Assembly: GCA_018969295.1 (NCBI GenBank)
Contig: JAGWYN010000019.1
Span: 11,952 to 75,951, forward strand
Direction of reading: 5' to 3'
Source of the DNA: Chloroflexota bacterium
GTDB lineage: Bacteria > Chloroflexota > Anaerolineae > Caldilineales > Caldilineaceae
DNA length: 64,000 nt
Shown here: positions 23,330 through 31,294 of the stretch, piece after piece
Layout of the letters: the number at the start of each line of letters is the position of its first letter
How positions within the stretch are numbered: position 1 is the first letter of the stretch
The notes under the pieces: generated by a model
Database searches by the model: none
What the model saw: the letters and a program-made list of their open reading frames with translations, nothing else
Told to the model about the DNA's origin: nothing
Made by a program: the position numbers and the translations under genes

Positions 23330-25666
23330 TCATTCCGACTGCAGCATAGGTTGTTGCTTTTCTTGCGACTGCGCCATCAAAGGCATCATGGCAACTCCCA
23401 GACTGGACAGCAGCCCCAAAATCTCAAAGACAATCGCGGCATAGATGCCAAAATTTAGAAAAAACACCCCGCCGATCAGACAAGCGCCAGGTGCAACCGC
23501 TGCGATCAGACCAAGCTGCAAATTGCGGGTAAACTTCTGGCCAATGTCAAAGAGGGTAATCAGCTGGCGCAGGCTCTGATCCATGAGGACGATCTGCGCT
23601 GTATCGGTTGCGACCGAAGTGGCGCCCCGCAGGGAAATCGAAACATTGGCTTTTTTCAACGCGATGGCATCGTTGATCCCGTCTCCCACAAAACAGACGG
23701 TTTTCCCTTCTTGCTGCAACTGTTCGACCAGCTGGGCTTTATGTTCGGGCAGCGTGTTGGCAAAGTAGCGGTCAATCCCCAAGGTCGCTGCCAGTTTTCG
23801 GGTCGGTTCTTCTTGATCGCCAGAAATGATCACGAGCGTCAACTGGCGTGCGCGCAACTGGGCGATCACTGCTTGGGCTTCTGGGCGAAGGGTCGGCTGC
23901 AATTCAAGGGCTCCGGCAAAGGTGTTTTCAACAGCCACCATGACCAAGGAATGGCCTAGGGAATGACAACGGGCTTGTTGCTGCTGAATTTCGGGGGGAA
24001 TCGGAATGCCTTCCGACACCATGAAGCGGTCACTGCCGACCAAAATCCGGCGTCCATCCAGGGTCACTTGAATGCCATAGCCAATCGCGTAATGTGCATC
24101 GGCAATTTCCGGCAGCGTCAACTGTCGTGCTTGGGCTGCGTCCACAATGGCGCGGGCGATGGGGTGTGTTTGTCGGTGTTCTGCCGCTGCCGCATAGAGA
24201 AGCAATTGCTCTTCGGTGATCGTTCCAGAGGGGTGCAGTGCAATGACATGGGGCTGTTCGAGGGTCAATGTACCGGTTTTATCAAAGACAACGGTATCGA
24301 CAGTGTTCAATAACTCCAACGAACGGCCATCTTTGATCAAGACGCCAGCATGAGAAGCCAGGTTGAGAAAGTTGAGCATGGCAATCGGGGAAGCGATTTT
24401 GAGAGTCATCCCAATATTGCTGGCCAACACAGCAGTAGCCCCTGCCGCACCGACCAGCGGCAGGGCAAGACCGCTCAACAGCAACAGGGGAAGTGTGGAT
24501 CGGTTGGCAAGGGCAACCCCTTTGGCTTCGAGTTGTTGCTGATAACTCGCGGTGCGGTTGAGGATCTCACCAATTTGGGCCGCCAGACTTGCCTCGCCTG
24601 CCTTTTCAACCTGCAGAAAAATGCGTCCGGTCAGGACAAAGGTTGCTGCATAGACCGGGTCCCCGACACTTTTTTCTACGGGTTGGGCTTCGCCCGTCAG
24701 CATGTGTTGGTCGATCGAGGCCATGCCCTGGAGGATCACGCCGTCTGCTGGCACCATCTGTCCGGCTTGGACAACGAGGATGGTGCCAGCGTTCAGATCG
24801 GCGAAGGGCATTTCTACCTCAATGCCGTCCAGCAGAGCCCAAACCGTGCGCGGCTGTTGGCCAAAGACACTGACCAATTTTTGACGGGACCGATCGTAGG
24901 TGATCATCACCAACTTTTCACTGACATAATAGATGACTTCGGCGACACCGGCTGCGCCAAAAAAGCCGTTGAGCAAGACCCCAGTGATATAAAAAGAGGC
25001 AAGCAGGGTAGGGCGCAAGCGATGTTTATGCACCAAAGATGTGTAGGCATGCTGGTAGATCGGGATCGACAGATAGAGAACGGCACCGGCACTGACCAGG
25101 AGCAACGGTGGAAAGAAAAGTGTCCCCAAACCGGCCGATCCGAGTGCCCCAAGCGCCAACGCCAAATTTCGGTTCACGGCTCTTTCTTCGGGGGTGATCT
25201 CTAGGCTGCTGTTGTGCTCATTCATCACCCGGATCTGTTGGGAGCGCGTCTGGCCGAAGAGCGGATCGATATGTTGCAGAACAAATTGTTGCCACTCTTC
25301 GTCCAGGGCCATCCACTGTGTCTTCAGGGATGCAGGAAGGTGCAGAGGGGCATCGGGGAGTGGGGGGCGGTGTGCATCGCCAAAGTGCTGGACCTTCTGG
25401 GTGAGTTCTGCCAGCCACGTTGTGGTCTCTGTATAGACTGTGGCGGGAGTGCGTGGGGCCGTCTGAGGATTCCAGGCCGCCCAAGTTTTTGGCAACGGGG
25501 CTGACAAGGCTGCGCCGGGTCTGGCCGGAGCTGTCGTGGAGGCGAAGGGGGGGGGCTTCACCGCAGCGTCGGTCAACAGCCTCATCAGCGTTCTGTTTTT
25601 GCCCCGTTGTTTGGTATTCAGCGCTGTAGGCTGCAGCCCTGCATCGGCCAGCTTGTTCCAAAACAT
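23330..25666 (-). CDS. P-type (P1B-like) ATPase within the biosynthetic cluster, no CPx motif
   Basis: The 778-residue protein has actuator motif TGEAQPVEKS, phosphorylation site DKTGTLTLEQ (Asp about 460), HP motif THPIARA and GDGINDAIAL. There is no HMA domain; the N-terminal 160 residues are hydrophilic and of unknown fold. As in the paralogue at 12790-14862, the CPC motif before GVLIKDGRSLE is absent (aligned residues IGM) and a SPI occurs about eight residues later. It may move an ion needed for, or affected by, the product, or play a self-protection role. ATG 25666 has AGGAG upstream; the frame is open 15 codons further. It lies between the MDR gene (57 bp) and the flavoenzyme gene (48 bp) and is clearly part of the operon. 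Confidence 0.85.
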   Translation of the reverse strand: MFWNKLADAGLQPTALNTKQRGKNRTLMRLLTDAAVKPPPFASTTAPARPGAALSAPLPKTWAAWNPQTAPRTPATVYTETTTWLAELTQKVQHFGDAHRPPLPDAPLHLPASLKTQWMALDEEWQQFVLQHIDPLFGQTRSQQIRVMNEHNSSLEITPEERAVNRNLALALGALGSAGLGTLFFPPLLLVSAGAVLYLSIPIYQHAYTSLVHKHRLRPTLLASFYITGVLLNGFFGAAGVAEVIYYVSEKLVMITYDRSRQKLVSVFGQQPRTVWALLDGIEVEMPFADLNAGTILVVQAGQMVPADGVILQGMASIDQHMLTGEAQPVEKSVGDPVYAATFVLTGRIFLQVEKAGEASLAAQIGEILNRTASYQQQLEAKGVALANRSTLPLLLLSGLALPLVGAAGATAVLASNIGMTLKIASPIAMLNFLNLASHAGVLIKDGRSLELLNTVDTVVFDKTGTLTLEQPHVIALHPSGTITEEQLLLYAAAAEHRQTHPIARAIVDAAQARQLTLPEIADAHYAIGYGIQVTLDGRRILVGSDRFMVSEGIPIPPEIQQQQARCHSLGHSLVMVAVENTFAGALELQPTLRPEAQAVIAQLRARQLTLVIISGDQEEPTRKLAATLGIDRYFANTLPEHKAQLVEQLQQEGKTVCFVGDGINDAIALKKANVSISLRGATSVATDTAQIVLMDQSLRQLITLFDIGQKFTRNLQLGLIAAVAPGACLIGGVFFLNFGIYAAIVFEILGLLSSLGVAMMPLMAQSQEKQQPMLQSE

Positions 25667-25714
25667 GGAGTCTCCTGAGTTTGGGGGGCTGTATCGCTTT
25701 GTCTGTTGCACAAA

Positions 25715-27301
25715 TTATGACCCTGTATAGCGCCCTGGCGCAAGAATTTGGTTGGGGTCCAGCGCCTGTTTCAATGTTTGGAGAAAAGCGACGGTGTCAT
25801 CTTGCGCGGGCGGCAGTTGTCCCATGGACTGGATGCCCAATCGATAGGGAACGTAGCCGGCTTGGAGGAGGCGGGCCAGCAGGTCATCATGGCAGGCCTG
25901 GGCGCGTGCATCTTCGCCCGCCACCGTCCGATCGTAGACGATCGCCGTGGTGATATAAATGGTGCGCGGGCTGACACACTGCAGCGCCAGGCTTGGTTCA
26001 TAGCCGTGGGCAAAGACCGTTTCTTCGATCAAAGTGACGGCTGCACAGATTTCTTGACCGTCAAACGGAATGGCAGGCGCACACCAGAGAAACCCACAGC
26101 GGTCCCGCTCTGGATCGGGCTGGGCGGGCATCGGATCTGTCTTGCGCCAGTAGGTCATGGGAAGAGCGGCCTGTGTGGGCACGCCCCGTTGCGGGTGTTG
26201 AGAATACCAGGCGAGTGCCTCATCGATGTCGATTCCTGGGATCAACGCCTGCAACGCTTCGCGGGGCAGTGCCGCCATTGTCTCGTCGAAGAAAATGAGC
26301 AAGTCGACCAGCGGTGCCAGGGCCTCGTGGATCAGTGTGCGGACGCTGTGGGCCTGTGCTGCGCTGGCTGCGTAGATGGCTCCCTCGCCAAACCAGAGCC
26401 CGGTGTCCCATTTTTGCCGCAGGTGGGCGCGGAGCGAAGGCGGCAGCGGCGTTTGCCCGATCGCTTCGGTCCAGGGGTATTGTTGGACATACGAGAAGGT
26501 GCGGTAATCGTTGTTGATGGTAAAGGTCGTCTGGATCAACCCTTGTTGCAGCAGGGGACGCAAGGCATCGACCAACAAGGGCAATTTTTCGACGTCGTGA
26601 ATGGCATAGGCAAAGACTTGCAGGTGTCTGGCCTTGGGCAAGAGCCAAAACGTCATCTCGGTGACAATCCCCAGATTGGATTGGGTAAACAGCCCATCGA
26701 CGGCCGGTCCCAAGCCCCAGCGGTGCAGCCGAGTGGTTTTGGCTTGTGCAAAACGACCAAAGCCTGTGTGGATGCAGTGGCCGGTCGGCAAGACGACTTC
26801 CAAGCCACAGACGTGGGCAAAACGTTCTCCATAAGGACCTTTGCCCACACCGCGCTCCAAGGTGTTTCCGATCAGGCTGGAATCGGGCGGGCCGCCGGTC
26901 ATCCCCAGGAAGAGGTGTGAGCCTTGATCGTGCAGAAAATCATAGATCTGCTGCTGCGTGACGCCGGGTTCCACGGTGACATAGGCCAGTTCCTCGTTGT
27001 AATCGACGATCCGGTTCATCCGTCCCAGATCCAGCACGACACAGCCGTCCTGCACGGGCACGCGGGATCCGTACCCCCAGTTTTTTCCGCGGCTGATGGG
27101 ATAGAGGGGGGTTTTGTAGTGATTGGCAATTCGTACACATGCTTGCACCTCGGTGGTGGTTGCTGGCTGCAGAATTGCCGGTACCTGCTGGGTTGTCGCA
27201 AAGGTCGCTGTCTGTACCTGGGCCAGGCTGGTGGGGTCGACCAGCACATGTTCGTTGCCAAGCAACTGCCGCCAGGCCTGGAGTGCTCCTGAAAAGTCCA
27301 T
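25715..27301 (-). CDS. FAD-dependent oxidase/dehydrogenase of the vanillyl-alcohol oxidase / 4-cresol dehydrogenase family
   Basis: The 528-residue protein has the PCMH-type FAD-binding fold at about 35-220 (SRGKNWGYGSRVPVQ binds pyrophosphate) and LEVVLPTGHCIHTGFG. The motif WGLGPAVDGLFTQSNLGIVT is close to that of 4-cresol dehydrogenase and vanillyl-alcohol oxidase, which oxidise para-alkylphenols. The cluster's last NRPS module is predicted to load a tyrosine-like residue, so its p-hydroxybenzyl group is a candidate substrate (inference). The family also contains alcohol and amino-group oxidases. ATG 27301 has AAGGAG with good spacing. Confidence 0.87.
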   Translation of the reverse strand: MDFSGALQAWRQLLGNEHVLVDPTSLAQVQTATFATTQQVPAILQPATTTEVQACVRIANHYKTPLYPISRGKNWGYGSRVPVQDGCVVLDLGRMNRIVDYNEELAYVTVEPGVTQQQIYDFLHDQGSHLFLGMTGGPPDSSLIGNTLERGVGKGPYGERFAHVCGLEVVLPTGHCIHTGFGRFAQAKTTRLHRWGLGPAVDGLFTQSNLGIVTEMTFWLLPKARHLQVFAYAIHDVEKLPLLVDALRPLLQQGLIQTTFTINNDYRTFSYVQQYPWTEAIGQTPLPPSLRAHLRQKWDTGLWFGEGAIYAASAAQAHSVRTLIHEALAPLVDLLIFFDETMAALPREALQALIPGIDIDEALAWYSQHPQRGVPTQAALPMTYWRKTDPMPAQPDPERDRCGFLWCAPAIPFDGQEICAAVTLIEETVFAHGYEPSLALQCVSPRTIYITTAIVYDRTVAGEDARAQACHDDLLARLLQAGYVPYRLGIQSMGQLPPAQDDTVAFLQTLKQALDPNQILAPGRYTGS

Positions 27302-27339
27302 TTTTTACTCCTTGGTCGGTTGCATTGCAAGTTGCAAAT

Positions 27340-28200
27340 TCATTGGCGCCAGATCGACGCATGTTCCTGGACAAACTGGGCAAAGGTCCTCGGTGTCCGG
27401 CCGGTCAATTGTGCGACGATCGGCGTCGTTTCGGCAAAAACACCCCGCTCTGTCGTGCTGAAGATCGAATGAATTCCTTTTTTGGGGCCTGGAAAGCCGC
27501 CCACCTCCTCAATAAAACGGACCAACTCCTCCACCGTAGCATTCGCATAGGGGATTGGCTGGCCCGTCGCCTGGGTCAGGAGCTCTGCGATGTCGCGCAG
27601 GGTCAATACCTCGCCTCCGGTCAAGGTATATGCCTGCCCTTCATGTCCTGGTTGGGTCAGGACAACTGCTGCGACCGCTGCAATATCGCGCGCGTCTATC
27701 GGGCAGATCTGTACATCGCCGCTGGTCCAACAGAGTCGGCGTTGTTGCTGGAGCATGGTGAACAAAAATCCCTCGAGGAAAAGCTGCATAAACCAGCCAG
27801 GGCGCAGCAGGGTGTACGGAATTCCGGAGTCAACGACGGGAGTTTCCACCTCTTCCCAGTGGCGCAGGCGTCCGTTGCTGCGAATGACCGGCATGCCGGT
27901 CACCAAGACCAGGTGCTGAAGATCTGCCTGTTGCAGAGAGGGGATCAGGCCATGAATATCCATTACGCCGCTGTCGGTGGGGACGCTGATCGCGTAGACC
28001 CGGTCCACCCCAGCAAGCGCCGGCGCGTAGGTGGCCGGATTTTCATAATCGAAATAGACAGCGGTGACCCCGGGCTGCCCGGGGTAGCGCTGGGGTGTGC
28101 GGGTCGCCACTTTGATCGTTTCTCCACGGGCTCGCAACTCTTCGACCAGTGGCCGTCCTACGTTGCCTGTGGCACCGATGACCAAGATACTGTTTTTCAT
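27340..28200 (-). CDS. NmrA-like NAD(P)-binding protein, copy 2
   Basis: The 286-residue atypical short-chain dehydrogenase has ILVIGATGNVGRPLVEEL (GxxGxxG), an LRPGWFMQ segment and a TLTGGEVLT motif. NmrA-like proteins may be reductases or redox sensors; the classical YxxxK site is not evident. It is clearly a tandem paralogue of the next upstream gene (same length, same motifs FDYE, LVLVTGMP, LRPGWFMQ), though well diverged. ATG 28200 follows directly on the stop codon of the paralogue (TGA|ATG). Confidence 0.85.
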   Translation of the reverse strand: MKNSILVIGATGNVGRPLVEELRARGETIKVATRTPQRYPGQPGVTAVYFDYENPATYAPALAGVDRVYAISVPTDSGVMDIHGLIPSLQQADLQHLVLVTGMPVIRSNGRLRHWEEVETPVVDSGIPYTLLRPGWFMQLFLEGFLFTMLQQQRRLCWTSGDVQICPIDARDIAAVAAVVLTQPGHEGQAYTLTGGEVLTLRDIAELLTQATGQPIPYANATVEELVRFIEEVGGFPGPKKGIHSIFSTTERGVFAETTPIVAQLTGRTPRTFAQFVQEHASIWRQ

Positions 28201-29091
28201 TCACGCGCTCCTTGTCGACTGTGGGGAGGGTTCGGTTTGCCAAACGGCGGCATGTTCATTGGCAAAGTGAGCAAAGGTCGTGGGAGGGCGTCCGATCAGC
28301 CTCTCCACCGTCGGGTCCACCTCGGCAAAGCTGCCCTGGCGCAGAGTTTTGAATAAATAAGTTAAGTTTTTGATCGGTGTCATGGTTCCGCCCGCCGCGT
28401 TGAGCTCTGTGACCCCCAACGTTTCAAGGGGTTCGTGGTGGTATTCTACAGAGCGGCCGGAAGCATGGGCAAGGGTGGCCGCGATCTCGGTAAAATTCAA
28501 CGCTTCACCGCCGGTCAGGGTATAGGCGTGCGTGCGATGTTCCTCTGCTGTCAGCAGAGCAGCTGCGACTTCGCCGATATCGCGTGCGTCGATCAAGCTA
28601 ATGCGTGCGTCTGCTGCCGGGACACAGAGCCGTCCTTGTTTGACCATCGTGGCCATGAAGCTGTCGACGAAGGCTTGCATAAACCAGTTGGGCCGCAAGA
28701 AGGTGCAAGGCACCCCGGCCTGCAGCACTGGCTGCTCCACCTCATCCCACAGATGCAGCCCATCGCTGCGCAGAATGGGCATCGTTGTGACCAGAACAAG
28801 ATGTTCTACACCGGCCCGCTGTATTTGCGCCACAAAAGGTGAAAAGGGCAACGTCACACCTGTACTGGCGGGTCCTGCAATCGCAAAGACTTGCTTGATG
28901 CCTGCGAGGGCCGGGGCAAAGCTGTCAGGCTGTTCGTAGTCAAAATAGATCGGTGTCACGCCGGGGTGGGCTGGGTAGCGCTCCGGGTGGCGGGTTGCAG
29001 CCCTCACCAGCCGTCCTTGTTGCAGTAAGCGTTGGATCAAGACCCGCCCAATGTTGCCGGTGGCGCCGATGACCAGGATCGGTGTTTGCAT
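28201..29091 (-). CDS. NmrA-like NAD(P)-binding protein, copy 1
   Basis: The 296-residue protein has ILVIGATGNIGRVLIQRL, LVLVTTMPILRSDG, LRPNWFMQAF and YTLTGGEALNFTEIAATL. It has the same fold and layout as the following gene, so a tandem duplication occurred in the cluster. It may be an isoflavone-reductase- or NmrA-type NADPH-dependent reductase. The start codon is ATG 29091; the ribosome-binding site is weak. It lies 11 bp after the VOC gene. Confidence 0.85.
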   Translation of the reverse strand: MQTPILVIGATGNIGRVLIQRLLQQGRLVRAATRHPERYPAHPGVTPIYFDYEQPDSFAPALAGIKQVFAIAGPASTGVTLPFSPFVAQIQRAGVEHLVLVTTMPILRSDGLHLWDEVEQPVLQAGVPCTFLRPNWFMQAFVDSFMATMVKQGRLCVPAADARISLIDARDIGEVAAALLTAEEHRTHAYTLTGGEALNFTEIAATLAHASGRSVEYHHEPLETLGVTELNAAGGTMTPIKNLTYLFKTLRQGSFAEVDPTVERLIGRPPTTFAHFANEHAAVWQTEPSPQSTRSA

Positions 29092-29102
29092 GAGAAGGAT
29101 CC

Positions 29103-29546
29103 CTATGTATCTTTCTGGGTTGCATAGGTGCCGCCAGGAAAAATGGTTACCTCGGAACTTTGCAGCGAGTGTATGCCAAGCCGATTGCCTTCGCTGTCCA
29201 AAACCCAGGCCAGATAGCCGCGGCGACCGGTCGGTTCAATTTGTGTGGCTGGCAAGAGCACCTCTCCACCTGCGGCTACGGCGCGTGCCAGCAGCTGTTG
29301 TAGATCTTCGTCGTCGGCGTTGAGGTAAAGAAGACAACCCTCTTGTTGGCTGGGCTTGAAGACTGTCGGATCGCTTTGGGTGAGGGTTCCCAACACGCCA
29401 CCGGTATCCACCAAGATGCCAATCTGGCCGCCGTGATTTTTGCGTTTGTCCTGGACAACGACTTCGATTTGAAAGAGCGCGCTGTAAAAGCGGGCAGCGC
29501 GTTCAATGTCCAGCACCGGAATTTGAAACCAACTCAGTCGTACCAT
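29103..29546 (-). CDS. VOC-fold (glyoxalase-like) protein
   Basis: The 147-residue protein begins with WFQIPVLDIERAARFYSALF, the first VOC repeat. The second half contains LLYLNADD and ends with AWVLDSEGNRLGIHSL. The pattern of alternating 'GGEVLLPATQI' and 'DSEGN' is that of the glyoxalase-like family. Roles include isomerisation, ring cleavage or binding of the product for self-protection. Start ATG 29546. It lies 20 bp after the PEP-utiliser-like gene. Confidence 0.83.
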   Translation of the reverse strand: MVRLSWFQIPVLDIERAARFYSALFQIEVVVQDKRKNHGGQIGILVDTGGVLGTLTQSDPTVFKPSQQEGCLLYLNADDEDLQQLLARAVAAGGEVLLPATQIEPTGRRGYLAWVLDSEGNRLGIHSLQSSEVTIFPGGTYATQKDT

Positions 29547-29566
29547 ACTCGGATTCCTTCTCCTGT

Positions 29567-31252
29567 TTACAAAATACGCACAACGCCGTGCGTGCCATCC
29601 ACTTCAATCCACTGTCCATCTTGGAGGAGGGCTGTTGCCATCGCTGTGCCTACCACAGCAGGGATGCCATATTCGCGCGCCACAACGGCGCAGTGGCTCA
29701 AGATGCCGCCGCTGTCGGTGACGATCGCGCCGATGTAGCCGAAGAGGGTGCTCCAGGCCGGTGTCGTCGTGGGAGCCACCAAAATTTCGCCGGGGAGGAT
29801 GCGATCTGCTTCGGCCAGCGTGCGAGCGATGCGCGCTGTTCCCTGCACCACACCGGGTGCGCCGGCGTAGCCCCCCACTTCGTTCGGGGCTTGGGCTTCT
29901 GGCGGGGGCCCGCCGAAAAATTTGGTGAGGGCGCGGACAAAGGGATCGTCCGGCATTGCGGTCGGCGGGGCGCCGAGGAGAGGGGGCGGCACCACAGCGG
30001 CAAAGTGGGTCGCCTGGGCACGTCGTTCAGCAATCAGCGATTGGAACTGCGCTGCCCCGGCGGAACTGCTTTGTACTTCGTCGAGGGTCAGAGAAAAAAG
30101 ATCCTCTGGCGTCTCGAGGATTTTTTGTGTGGTCAGCCGTTCGCCGATCGTCCGCAGCAGCTGGCGCATGTGGTAGTTGCCCTGGTTGTCAATCCAAAAA
30201 TTGTGATCCTCGGAGAGTTGATAGCTGACCAAGGCCAACCCATACAGCCCTTCAAATTGTGCAATGACTGGTTCGGGGTAGCCAGCCAAGGCGTCGCGCA
30301 CACGAGCCAGTGCCGCTTCACGGTGGGCCTTGCTGTCGGCTGCGGTCTGCCCACTGGTTGTGTCGTCGGGGGACGGTTGGGGGTGGGTCAGTCGTTCTTG
30401 GATCGTCCGGAGGACGAGGGTGGGGTCTTCCAGCCAGAACGGCGCCGACAGGCTGACTCGGTCGCTGCAGCGGCCGTAGCTTTGCAAGTATGCCCGCAGC
30501 GCGTCGAGAAAGAGTTGGCCGTCGGTCGAGTTTGCCAGCTCTGCGAGCACCCTGGCTGCGGGCTGTTCACGCAGCAAGGCGCCCACCAACGGCTTTTCTT
30601 GTGCCAGGTGGCAGAGGCGGGCCAGGGCGGTGTGGCCGCGCGTGGTCTGGTTCTCCCCGCGCAACAACGTATACGCGGCAAAGGGGTCGCTCTCGGGAAA
30701 GAGCTCCTGCACCATTTCTGTAAACGCGTTCAACGTCAGCATCATCGGGTAGAAGAGCAAAAAATGAATTTCCCACAGCCGCCGATAGTTGGGCAAAGTG
30801 GCAGCCAGATGCGCCAGAAGATCCGTCAGCGACGCGTTGGCCAGGTCATACTCCTGCCAGGTCGTCAGATGTGTTTGAATCTCGGGCAGCCAGATCTGTT
30901 CCCAGCGGTAACCCAGCTCGCCCATAGCTGCCTCGATCTGCTGCTCGGCCCGCTGGGCTTGGGCGGCAGATTCTTCGGCAGAGAGGAGGGGCAGTGCTGT
31001 GCTTTCATACACGTACCCGTTGAGGTACTTGTACTCTTCGAGAAAACCCAGCGCATAAGTCGCAGCGGCATGGTTGATCCCATGCTCCATAGATTTCACC
31101 AAAAGGGTGAAATCCATGTGTGTGATGGCTGTCGGAAAATGAACGGTATCCCGCAGCCAGGTGCGTTCCTCTTCGGCCGCATCGGCCCACTGTACCGGAA
31201 AGTCAGCCATCGGGTCAGCTCTGTCAGGCTGATTGAGAGAGGGTGTCGACAT
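29567..31252 (-). CDS. PEP-utilising-enzyme mobile-domain protein (no ATP-grasp domain)
   Basis: The 561-residue protein's C-terminal part (about 470-561) is the swivelling phosphohistidine domain of PEP synthase-type enzymes, with the catalytic histidine in SGGILSHCAVVAREYGIPAVVG. The first 450 residues are helical and show no ATP-grasp or PEP/pyruvate-binding motifs. Family relatives include PEP synthase, rifampicin phosphotransferase and the prodigiosin ligase PigC, where the phosphohistidine carries a phosphoryl group between active sites. Here an ATP-grasp partner would have to come from another protein, or the N-terminal part is a diverged binding domain. It is followed upstream in the operon by a secreted phosphatase gene. 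ATG 31252 is a plausible start. Confidence 0.8.
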   Translation of the reverse strand: MSTPSLNQPDRADPMADFPVQWADAAEEERTWLRDTVHFPTAITHMDFTLLVKSMEHGINHAAATYALGFLEEYKYLNGYVYESTALPLLSAEESAAQAQRAEQQIEAAMGELGYRWEQIWLPEIQTHLTTWQEYDLANASLTDLLAHLAATLPNYRRLWEIHFLLFYPMMLTLNAFTEMVQELFPESDPFAAYTLLRGENQTTRGHTALARLCHLAQEKPLVGALLREQPAARVLAELANSTDGQLFLDALRAYLQSYGRCSDRVSLSAPFWLEDPTLVLRTIQERLTHPQPSPDDTTSGQTAADSKAHREAALARVRDALAGYPEPVIAQFEGLYGLALVSYQLSEDHNFWIDNQGNYHMRQLLRTIGERLTTQKILETPEDLFSLTLDEVQSSSAGAAQFQSLIAERRAQATHFAAVVPPPLLGAPPTAMPDDPFVRALTKFFGGPPPEAQAPNEVGGYAGAPGVVQGTARIARTLAEADRILPGEILVAPTTTPAWSTLFGYIGAIVTDSGGILSHCAVVAREYGIPAVVGTAMATALLQDGQWIEVDGTHGVVRIL

Positions 31253-31294
31253 GGTGTTTCTCGTCCATTGAAAGAAATGAGTTGGAAGATTGGT

